From Limnohabitans sp. T6-5 (GTDB lineage: Bacteria; Pseudomonadota; Gammaproteobacteria; Burkholderiales; Burkholderiaceae_C): 64,000 nt of DNA. Every line of letters begins with the position of its first letter. The first letter of the stretch is position 1. The stretch covers positions 62,001 to 126,000 of the forward strand of contig NZ_NERV01000001.1 in the NCBI RefSeq assembly GCF_003063315.1, given 5' to 3'. Under the pieces are notes generated by a model, which saw nothing but the letters and a program-made list of their open reading frames with translations, searched no databases and was not told the DNA's origin. The position numbers were made by a program, and so were the translations under genes. Below, piece after piece: positions 17,233 to 27,700 of the stretch.

Positions 17233-18318
17233 TCAGTCGCGCGCCGCCTGCTTGGCCTGCAAAGCCTGTTCTTTCAGCCAGCGCTTGAGTTCAGCCGCGT
17301 TTTGGATGCGGCGCAAATCGCCAGACAAACTGTCCACGGCATGACGCTGATCGGCCTGCAAACGCTGCAAGGCTTGCGTGAGGCAGGCCTCTGCCACATC
17401 GGCGCTGACCCGAACGCAAAACTCCCGAGACAAACGGTCTTGCAACTGCAACAAATCATCCTCAAGCGCCGCCACCTGCTCCTTGAGCAACAGCGCCATG
17501 GCCGCCAGCTTGTCATCAGTCACCGGTTTGCCCGCAGAAGGGTCCACTTGTGTGAGCTGCATTTGCAGGCGCAGCAAAGTGGTCAAGTCATGCCGTTCGT
17601 AAGCGGCATTGACCTCGCTCATCAGCGCCGTCTTGCGTTCGCGCTCCTGTGCATCGGGTTCGCGGTCTGGGTGCAAGGCACTGGCCAATTGCCGGAAGAT
17701 GGTGCGCAAGGCGGTCTTGGCATCGGCCTGCGCTGTCTGCGCCTTTTGCTGCGCGGCAGGTTTCTTTTGAGCTTTGCGGGCGGCCCGTTTGGCGGCTTTG
17801 CGTTCATCGTCGGCTTGCGCTTGTCGCTGCCATTGGCGCATGGCCGCAGCCATCATCTCTTCGGGGGTTGCGTACAAACCGGGGTTGTTGATCGGCTGTC
17901 CCCAGGCCGCTTCAATCTTTTCCCGCAGGCGTTGCGCCGCTTCGGCTTGTTCCTCGGCAGCATCCGCGTCATCCTCTGCCGCGTACAAAGCCGCCACGAC
18001 TTGCACCTGTGGGTCAGCCTGGACGGGCAGCAAGGCCAGCAGGCTGCGCACCTTGCTGCGCGCCATGCGTTGCTGCTGTGCGGTCAAGTCTTCGGCATTC
18101 AAACGCTCGTGCACAAACAGCAACAGGCTTTTGTTCAAGGCCAGGGCCTGCTCAGCGCTATCGCGCAAGACCTGAAGGTGAGCATAACGGTGGGTATTTG
18201 ACCAAGCTTGCAGCCGTTCAATGTGTCCGGACAACAGCGCAATGCGGGCCAGCAGCCGATTGAACCCCTGCTGCGCTTCTGACATGGGGGCTGGATGGTG
18301 AACACGAACGATGGGCAT
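17233..18318 (-). CDS. J-domain-like hypothetical protein
   Basis: This 361-residue cytoplasmic protein has a helical N-terminal half, an Ala/Lys/Gln-rich charged linker at about 165-203, and a C-terminal region with LASALHPDRE at 212-220. The HPD tripeptide (216-218), flanked by helices, is the hallmark of J domains that stimulate Hsp70 ATPase. The J domain is internal rather than N-terminal. The start is supported by a strong Shine-Dalgarno AAGGAG before ATG 18318. I do not recognise a named family member. A DnaK co-chaperone role is plausible but inferred from HPD alone. REP-like repeats flank both ends of the gene. Confidence 0.65.
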   Translation of the reverse strand: MPIVRVHHPAPMSEAQQGFNRLLARIALLSGHIERLQAWSNTHRYAHLQVLRDSAEQALALNKSLLLFVHERLNAEDLTAQQQRMARSKVRSLLALLPVQADPQVQVVAALYAAEDDADAAEEQAEAAQRLREKIEAAWGQPINNPGLYATPEEMMAAAMRQWQRQAQADDERKAAKRAARKAQKKPAAQQKAQTAQADAKTALRTIFRQLASALHPDREPDAQERERKTALMSEVNAAYERHDLTTLLRLQMQLTQVDPSAGKPVTDDKLAAMALLLKEQVAALEDDLLQLQDRLSREFCVRVSADVAEACLTQALQRLQADQRHAVDSLSGDLRRIQNAAELKRWLKEQALQAKQAARD

Positions 18319-18381
18319 GCGACTCCTTCAATGGGCCGCAAGCCTACTACGCTTTGACGTCTGGCCTCGCCCACGGGCCAT

Positions 18382-18502
18382 GTCGGGGTCTTCGACCACC
18401 GACCTACGGAAACCAGCGAGCAGTTAACCATGTCGAAGTCTCCGACCACCGACCTACGCAAAGCATCAGGCCGCTTCGCAGGACGGCACTCGCAGAGTCA
18501 GA
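18382..18502. repeat. REP-like cluster between the J-domain gene and tpsA1
   Basis: Two direct copies of the GGTC-type arm (18382-18408 and 18432-18458), each ending ACCGACCTACG, are followed by an opposite-facing ACTC-type arm (18477-18502). The rest of the 427-bp gap is the AT-rich tpsA1 leader. Confidence 0.65.
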
Positions 18503-18630
18503 CACTTTCAAAACGACGGCAGGGCCTGATGCAGGCACATGCGGTACATCTGCAAAACATCGAAGTTTTCGACAGAAATTCTATTGAAAATTAATTTTTC
18601 ATCAAATTCCATAAAAACACGAAGGCATAC

Positions 18631-18745
18631 CCCAATTGGGTGATTACTTTTATTGATTATTTCATCAAAATCACCAATAGCTATTTCCAAGCATAAATAA
18701 ATACTTTTAATAATTTGTTTATTTGTGCGCTTTTGGTGTTCATCC
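18631..18745 (+). promoter_or_regulatory. Shared upstream module of tpsA1
   Basis: A perfect palindrome CCCAATTGGG (18631-18640) begins exactly 115 bp before the ATG. It is followed by an inverted pair ATTGGGTGATT (18635-18645) / AATCACCAAT (18669-18678), then CATAAATAAATACTTT and TTTTGGTGTTCAT just before the start. The same elements in the same spacing precede tpsA2. No ordinary Shine-Dalgarno is present; GGTG may serve. Confidence 0.7.
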
Positions 18746-21700
18746 ATGAATTCAAATTTATTCAAGACTGTCTTTTCTCAACGTTTGGGAGCATTGATCG
18801 CCGTCGGTGAGCACACCTGCGGTCAGGGCAAGGCAACAGGCGGCCACGCGGCAGGCCACGTCAACCTCTGGGCCAGTGCCGCCGCTGGCGCCAGTTACTT
18901 TGGCGTGGTGAGTTTGGGTTTTGCATTCGTTTCGCTGGCCTGGGCTGCGCCCGCCAACAACGCCCTGCCCTCTGGCGGTCAAGTCGCCCAGGGCACAGCC
19001 GCCATCAGCCAAAGCCGCGCCAACATGGCCATTCAACAGAGCACCGCCCGTGCCGTGGTCAACTGGCAGAGCTTTGACATTGGCAAAGATGCCAAAGTCA
19101 ACATCGTCCAGCCCAATGCACAGGCCGTGCTGCTCAACCGCGTCACCGGCGCGGCCCCCAGCCAGATCTTTGGCCAGATGTCGGCCAACGGCCAAGTCGT
19201 TTTGGTCAACCCCAATGGCGTGACCTTTGGCAAGGATGGCTCAGTCAGCGCTGCGGGCCTGACGGCCAGTACCCTCAACACGTCAGACGCCGACTTCATG
19301 GCCGGGCGCAACCGCTTCACACGCGATGGCGCCACCGGTGAGGTGGTCAACCAAGGCACGCTCAGCGCAGCCCCTGGCGGCTATGTCGCCCTGCTGGGCG
19401 CCAGTGTCTCTAATGAGGGCAAGATTTACGCACCCCAAGGCCATGTGGCCCTGGGCGCCGCCGAGGTCATCACCCTGCCCATGACGGGCAGTGGGCGCAT
19501 CAAGATGGCGTTGAGTCCATCGGCCATCAACGCCGCTGTGGCCAACCAAAAAGGCGGCACCATCGTCACCGAAGGCGGTCAGGTCTATATGCAGGCCGCC
19601 GCTGTAGGCAGTGTTGTAGGCAGTGCCATGGCCAGCGTGCTGCAGTCCGGCAGCATTGACACGTCAGGCGAACAAGGCGGCGCGGTGCACCTGCTGGCCG
19701 ACAGCGGCACCATCAAGGTGGACGGCTCCATCAACGCCAACAGCACTGGCAAAGACGATAAGGGCCTACCGCGCAAAGGCGGCGACATCATCATCGGGCG
19801 CGATACCGACACCGGCGTGCTGTCAAAGACCACCGATGTGAGTGGCGCAAAGTTGGAGAGCGTGGGCGCATTGATCGAAACTTCCGGCTCGAATTTGAAG
19901 TTCAACGGCGTGTCCGTGCTCGCCAAAAACTGGTTGCTGGACCCCGTGGATGTCTCCATTGATGCGGCAAGCGCGGCCACCATCGGCACCAACCTGGGCA
20001 CCACCGATGTCACCATCCAAACCACAGGCAGCACCCTGGGCGTGACAACAGCGGGTACAGGCAACATCTTCATCGAAAGTGCTATCACCAAAGCTGCAGC
20101 GGCAGGCGCAGACACCACCCTCACGCTGCTGGCCGACAACGGCATCATCCTCAATGCAATGATCAGCGCAGCCGCAGGGGCTGGCAAACTCAATGTGGTG
20201 ATGGAAGCCAAAGGTCAAACCGATGGCGTGGCCGTAGGCAGCATGACGGCAGCTCAACGCGCTGCAAGCCAAGGCGTGTACATCAACACCTACGCGACCT
20301 ACAGTGGCTATGGCGGCATCAACGCCAATGGCGGTGACGTGACCATCACCGGCACGTCATACGCGGCCACTGGCGGTCAATCCAGCGCCTTGGGCAAAGG
20401 GGTGCTGATGGTCAACAACACCAATATTTCCGCCAACAACATCACCATCACGGGTACGGCAGAGAATCAGTCGGGAGAAACCAGCTATGGGGTGGTCTTG
20501 CAGCGTTTCCCAGGCAGGGCCACGCTGACTGCCACAGGCGACATCAACCTGACAGGCACACTGCAAGGCGCAGGCAACGGCTCTGGCCTGTACACGAGTA
20601 CGAGCAGTCAAAACACGAACTCCCAGACCCTCAAGGCGGGCGGCAACATCACGATACAAGGCAACAACCGCGCATCCACAAGCAACACCAGTGCCGCCAT
20701 TTACTTGAGGTCGGGCCTGCAAGTTGAAGCGGTTGGCAACATTGTGCTGAAAGCAGAAACCAACAATTCAGCCGCACTGGCCATGGATATTTATTCGGGT
20801 GCTCAGAATTACGAAGGCAATGCGTCATTCAGATCGGTCAACAGCAGCGGGGTAGCCACCGGCAATGTGCTGATTCAAAGCAATCAGGGCGGCATTTTGC
20901 TCTACAACCAAATGGGCTCCAGTGCCGGTGCATTGACCAGCATCGAGGGCAAAAACATCAGCATCGACAACACCGGTGGTACGGTCGATGCCATTACCGG
21001 GGCCATCACGCGAGGAACGGGCAAATCCACATCCAACAATGCGGGCATCAACATTGCTGACGGGAGGGCCATCACCGCCAGCAACAACATCAACTTGCTG
21101 GGTGTCGGAACAACGGGCAATGGTGTCGCCATCACTGGTGCGGCTGCGCTGTCTGCCAACGTTGCGGGCAATACCGGCGACATCACGATTGAAGGCGAAA
21201 ACACCACCGCCTCGGGGGCTGCCATCAACATCAGCAATGCCGCCTCGACCCTGACTGCGCGCAACATCGTCACCCTGACCTCTGGGGGCACGGGCTCCGG
21301 CACCTCCTTGGTCGCCGCAGGCAACATCGCTGTGGGCACACAGCTCCTAGTCACCACACCCGCTGCGGGCACCATTTCAGGCGTCATCAGCGGCACGGGT
21401 TCCTTGCTCAAATCAGGCGCCGGTCAGCTCTCCCTCACTGCGGTGAACGGCACCACCTATGGCACCAACACCTTTGCAGGCGGCATCACGGTCAGCCAGG
21501 GCACGCTGTTGCTCGGCCACGGCGGGGGCAATTACAACAAGACGGCGGGCACCGGCGCCATTGTGGTGGGCGATACCAACACCGGCAGCAACAACGTGGC
21601 CTTGTTGCTGGAAAAGGGGGTGCCGGACAACACCTCTGGCCCCTTGACCCGAGACATCACCTTCACCAACAACGGCACAGGCACGGCCACTTTGGGCACC

Positions 21701-24700
21701 ACGGTGGGCATTGCCGGTGACGCCAATCGCGGCTGGACAAGCGCCAACAGCAAAATCACCTTCAACCGCGACATCCTGATCAACGACGCCACGGCCGACC
21801 GGTTCACGCTCGATGGCCAGTTCACGGGCACGGGCAACATCACCTTTTCGGGCACGCGCATCACCATGAGCACGCTCACAGGCAACGGCATCTCGGCCAA
21901 CGACTTTGTGGGCGATGTGACCATCAGCTCTGGCACCATGCTGCAAGCCAGCGCCAAATACATCCTGCCCAGCACCACCAATCTGACCAACAACGGCAAC
22001 TTCAGACTTCTCAATGGCAGCGACCAAACCATTGATGCATTGAACGGGTCGGGCACCATCACCACAACGGGCAGTTTGCCCACCACCGTGAGCGTCGGCA
22101 ACCACAACGGCAGCGGCAATTTCTCGGGCACCATCGTGGGCGTCTCTCCTCTTGTGAACCTGGTCAAAAATGGCACGGGCACTCAAGTCCTGAGCGGTGC
22201 CAACAACTACGCAGGCACCACGGTCATCAACGACGGCACACTGCAAATTGGCAATGGCGGCACCTCGGGCACCATCGGCACCGGGGCCATCACCGACAAC
22301 GCGGCCCTGGTCTTCAACCGCAGCGACGCGGGCCTGGTGGTCAGCGCCAAAATATCGGGCACCGGCACCGTCACCCAAGCAGGCACGGGCACCACCATCC
22401 TGTCGGCCGACAACGACTGGAGCGGCGACACCACCATCAGCGCGGGCACCTTGCAAGTGGGCAACGGCGGCACCACCGGCACGCTGGGCACCTCGACCAC
22501 CATCACCGACAACGGCACGCTGGCCTTCAAGCGCAGCGACAACATCTCTGCGGACCTGAAAATCACCGGCACCGGAGGCCTCACGCAAGCGGGCTCCGGT
22601 ACATTGACCCTGCTGGACTCGGCAGCGCTTTACGGCGTCAACGATTACAGCGGCGCCACCACCATCAGCGCGGGCACCTTGCAAGTGGGCAATGGCGGCA
22701 CATCGGGCCACCTGGGCACAGGTGCCATCGTGGACAGCGGCACCCTGGCCATCAACCATTCGGATGACGTCACCCTGAGCCAAGCCATCAGCGGCGGGGG
22801 CGGCTTGACCCAATCGGGCGCGGGCACCACCACGCTCACGGGCGCCAACACCTACAGCGGCACCACCACCATCAGCAGCGGCGTCTTGCAAGTCGGCGAC
22901 GGCGGCACCTCAGGCTCCGTCGGCACGGGCGCTGTCATCGACAACGCCTCTTTGGTCTTCAAGCGCAGCGACACCCTCTGGGTCAGCGGCGTCATCAGCG
23001 GCACCGGCGCCATCACGCAAGCGGGCACGGGCACCACCATCCTGGCCAACAACAACACCTATGCGGGCACCACCACCATCAGCAGCGGCACCCTGCAAGT
23101 GGGCAGCGGATACAGCACCGGCTCATTGGGCACGGGCGCCATTCTGGACAACGGGGCCCTGGTCTTCAACCGGGGCGATTCGGGGCTGGTGGTCAGCGCC
23201 AAAATCTCAGGCACGGGCAGCGTCACCCAAGCGGGCTCAGGCGGCACCACCACACTGACGGCAGAAAACGACTGGAGCGGCACCACCACCATCAGCGCGG
23301 GCACTTTGCAAATTGGCAATGGTGGCACCACCGGCACCTTGGGCACCGCCACCACCGTCACCACCAACGGCACACTGAGCTTCAAGCGCAGCGACAACCT
23401 CTCGGTCGGACTGAAAATCACGGGCACCGGCGGCCTGACGCAAGCAGGCAGCGGCACGTTGACGCTGATCGATTCGGCCGCACTCAACGGCGCCAACACC
23501 TACAGCGGCACCACCACCATCAGTGCGGGCACGCTGCAAGTGGGCGACGGTGGCACCTCGGGCAACCTGGGCACGGGCAGCGTACTGGACAACGGCAGCT
23601 TGGTCTTCAACCGCTCGGACACCTTGACGATCAGCGGCAACATGGGCGGCTCGGGCACCGTGGCGCAATCGGGCACAGGCACCACCATCCTGACTGGCAA
23701 CAACAGCTACGCGGGCGCCACCACCGTCAACACCGGCACTCTGCAAATTGGCAACGGCGCCGCTCTTGGCTCATTAGGTGTGGGCGCAGCATCGGTGGCA
23801 GCCAACGCCAACTTGAACTTCAAACGGTCTGACGCGGCTTACTCCATCACGCCAGCCATCACTGGCGCAGGCAATCTCAACTTCCTGGGCACCGGGGTAC
23901 AAGGTCAAAGTTCCTACAGCCTGTCTGCCAACAACAGCAGTTTCACCGGCAACATCAATATCACTTCGGCGCGTCTGAACGTGAGTGCGGCGACCCAAAT
24001 CGGGGCCACTTCGCCCATCACCGTCAACAGCGGTGGTCAGCTGTTTCCGAACGGCAACTTCACCCTGAGCAACCCGCTCTCACTGGCAGGCACTGGCTGG
24101 AATGAAAGCGCCGGACTGATCGGTGCCCTGCGCATGGTCGGGGGCGTCAACTACGCAGGCAACATCACCCTGGCCGCAGACGCACGCATTGCCACCTATG
24201 GCACCGGCTCAGCAGCCACCATCTCAGGCGTCATCAGCGGCACTCCAAACATCGAGTTTGCCTCTCCGGGTGGCGTCGGCACCATCACGCTAACGGGCAA
24301 CAACACCTACACAGGCTCCACCACCATCAGCTCGGGCATCTTGCAAGTGGGCAACAGCGGCACCACCGGCACCTTGGGCACTGGTGCCGTGGTGGACAAC
24401 GGCACCTTGACCCTCAAGCGCAGCGATGCCATCACGTTGGCCAACGCCATCAGCGGCACAGGCGCCCTGACCCAGGCGGGCGCAGGCACCACCACGCTGA
24501 CGGCCAACAACACCTACAGCGGCATCACCACCATCAGCACCGGCACCCTGCAAGTGGGCAACGGCGGAACCACCGGCACCCTGGGCACGGGTGCCATCAC
24601 CGACAACGCCGCCTTGGTGTTCAACCGCAGCAATGCGGTGTCCGTTCCCGGCGTCATCAGTGGCACGGGCACTCTGACCCAGTCGGGCACAGGCACCACC

Positions 24701-27700
24701 ACGTTGACCGGCAACAACACCTACACCGGCGGCACCACTGTGTCCACTGGCATGCTGCAAATTGGCGACGGCACCAACAACGGCCAGATCGGCTCAGGCA
24801 TCACCCAAATCGCCTCAGGCGCCACCTTGAATTTCAACGTCAAGTCCGCCAGCACCGCCAACTACAGCACCACCAACACCTTCACCGGAGCCGGCACCCT
24901 TCAAAAAACAGGTGCAGGAACGCTGACCTGGGGCACCGCTGTAGCGGTCTTCGGCATGTCCGGGGGTTTGATCGACGTGCAAGCTGGAACCTTGATCGGC
25001 GCCAACTTCGGCAATGAAGTCTGGACCAACAACAAAGCGTCCCTCAACGTTGCCACCGGTGCAACGTTCGTGGGTGCCGAAGGCGCCATCTTTGTGGATG
25101 CCCTGACAGGGGGCGGCGCGGTCACCTCAGGATACGCGGGTTACGCCTACAACTTGACCGTGGGGGTCAACAATGGCTCGGGCACTTTTTCTGGTGTCAT
25201 CCAAGATGCCAACGGCGTCGCGGCCAAACTGAGCAAAACAGGCACTGGCACACAAATCCTGACCGGCACCAACACCTACACCGGCGTCACGACCATCAGT
25301 GACGGCGTGCTGCAAGTGGGTAACGGCGGCACCACAGGCACCCTGGGCACAGGCGCGGTCACCGACAACGCCGCCTTGGTGTTCAACCGCAGCGACGCAC
25401 TTACGGTAGCCAACGTCATCAGCGGCACGGGCACCTTGACCCAATCGGGCGCAGGCACCACGACCTTGACCGGCAACAACAGCTACGCGGGCACCACCAC
25501 CATCAGCGCGGGCACCTTGCAAGTGGGCAGCGGCAGCACCACCGGCACCCTGGGAACAGGCGCCGTCATTGACAACGCCAGCCTGGTCTTCAACCGCTCC
25601 AACACCCTGCTGGTGGCCAATGCCATCAGCGGCATCGGCACCTTGAGCCAGACCGGCACAGGCACCACCCAACTGAGCGCCGACAACAGCTATGCAGGCA
25701 CCACCACCGTCAGCGGCGGCACCTTGCAAGTGGGCAACGCAGGCAGCACCGGCACCTTGGGCGCAGGGTCTGTGACGCTCAGCAACAACGCGAACCTGAG
25801 CTACGTGCGCTCTGCGGCCACCACGGTGGCCAACAACATCTCGGGCACAGGCAATGTGCTGGCCAGCATCACCGGCGCGGTCAGCAACCTGACGGTGGAC
25901 CACACCATCAGCCTCACGGGCGGCACCGTCAACCTGGTCACCGATGGCAACTTGTCCGTCACCCAGGCCATCAGCACCACCAACGCCACCAGCGCCGCTG
26001 TCTTTCTGGAAGCTGGCAAATCCACCGCCGCAGGCACCGCCACCGGTGGCAACGTGAGCTTGTCGGGCAGTGGCGCCGTGACCGTGGGCACCGGGGGCCG
26101 CATCACCTACGAAACTGGCTCACTCACAGGCAGCACAGGTCTGGGCGTGGTCGCAGGCAACAACCGCTACAACAGCGACGAAACCACCACCAACTACACC
26201 GCCGCTTTGGGCGCTGGCGCCTATGCCGTCTACAGGGAACAACCGCTCGTCACGGTGCAGGTCAACAACGCCAGCAAAACCTACGACGGCATCAGCTTCA
26301 GCGGCGGCTCTCTGAGCACCAGCCTGGCCGCTGGAAGCCTGGTCAACGGCGACACATTCGCTGCCGTGACGGCCAACGCCAACTATGGCGGTACGGCTCA
26401 AGGCGCCAAAAACGCCTCGGTCACCCCCTACGTCATCAGCGCCAGCGACACCGGCGGCACCAGCAGCAACCTCAATGCCCTGGGCTATGGCGTGTCTTAC
26501 ACCAGCGGCACCCTGACCGTCAGCCAAAAGGAAGTCAGCCTGGCCGCCGCCAAAACCTATGACGGTGTCAAAACACTCAGTGGCACGCAACTGAGCATCA
26601 CCACAGGCGTGGGCAGCGAAACCCTGAACTACACCAGTGCCACCATCGCCAGCAAAAATGTGGCTGACAACAGCAGCAACTACGTCGATGCCATCACCCT
26701 GACCGACGGCACCGGGTTGGCCAGCAACTACAAAGCGCCCAGCCTGAGCGCCGCAGCGGCGACCAAAAACACAGCAACCCTCACGGCCAAGTCGGTGACT
26801 CTGGACAGCATCAGCGCCGCCAGCAAGACCTATGACGGCACCACCGCTGCCACCATCACGGCTGGCGTCATCAGAGGCACCGCTTTGGGCGAAACCTTGA
26901 GCGTCACAGGCACCGGTGTGTTTGCGGACAAGAAAGCCGCCACGGGCGTGGTGGTGACGGTGGCAGACGTGACCACTTTGACCAAAGCCAATGGCACAGG
27001 CGACTGGGGCAACTACAGCCTGAGCACCACTGGCGTTAAGAGCACCTCAGCAGATATCAGCAAGAAAGATTTGGTCATCAGCGCCACCGCTTCTGACAAA
27101 ACTTACGACGCCACTACGTTGGCCACTGCCAGCTTGAGCAGCGACAAAATCACAGGCGACACCCTGACGCTGGCCCAAACCAGCGCTTCGTTTGACAACA
27201 AGAATGTCGGCACCGGCAAGACCGTTACGGTGGCTGGTCTGGCGATCAGCGGCACCGATGCAGGTAACTACAACCTGACCAACAGCACGGCCACCACCAC
27301 GGCAGCCATCAGCAAGAAAGATTTGGTCATCAGCGCCACCGCTTCTGACAAGACTTACGACGCCACTACGTTGGCCACTGCCAGCTTGAGCAGCGACAAA
27401 ATCGCAGGTGACACCCTCACGCTGGCGCAAACCGGCGCTTCGTTTGACACCAAGAACGTCGGCACCGGCAAGACCGTCACGGTGACAGGTCTGGCGATCA
27501 GCGGCACCGATGCGGACAACTACAACCTGACCAACAGCACGGCCACCACCACGGCGGCTGTGTCAAAGAAGGACCTAGTCATCAGCGCCACCGCTTCTGA
27601 CAAGACTTACGACGCCACGACTTTGGCCACTGCCAGCTTGAGCAGCGACAAAATCGCAGGTGACACCCTCACGCTGGCGCAAACCGGCGCTTCGTTTGAC

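Noticed and set aside
18631..18745. Idea that the tpsA leader is a c-di-GMP riboswitch
   Set aside because: The conserved GEMM-I/II core sequences are not present. Only the palindrome and one stem are conserved.
18508..18765. Small minus-strand frames over the tpsA upstream modules (also near 30210-30560)
   Set aside because: The two are similar only because the DNA module and the tpsA 5' ends are duplicated. They overlap the tpsA start in antisense and lack ribosome sites.
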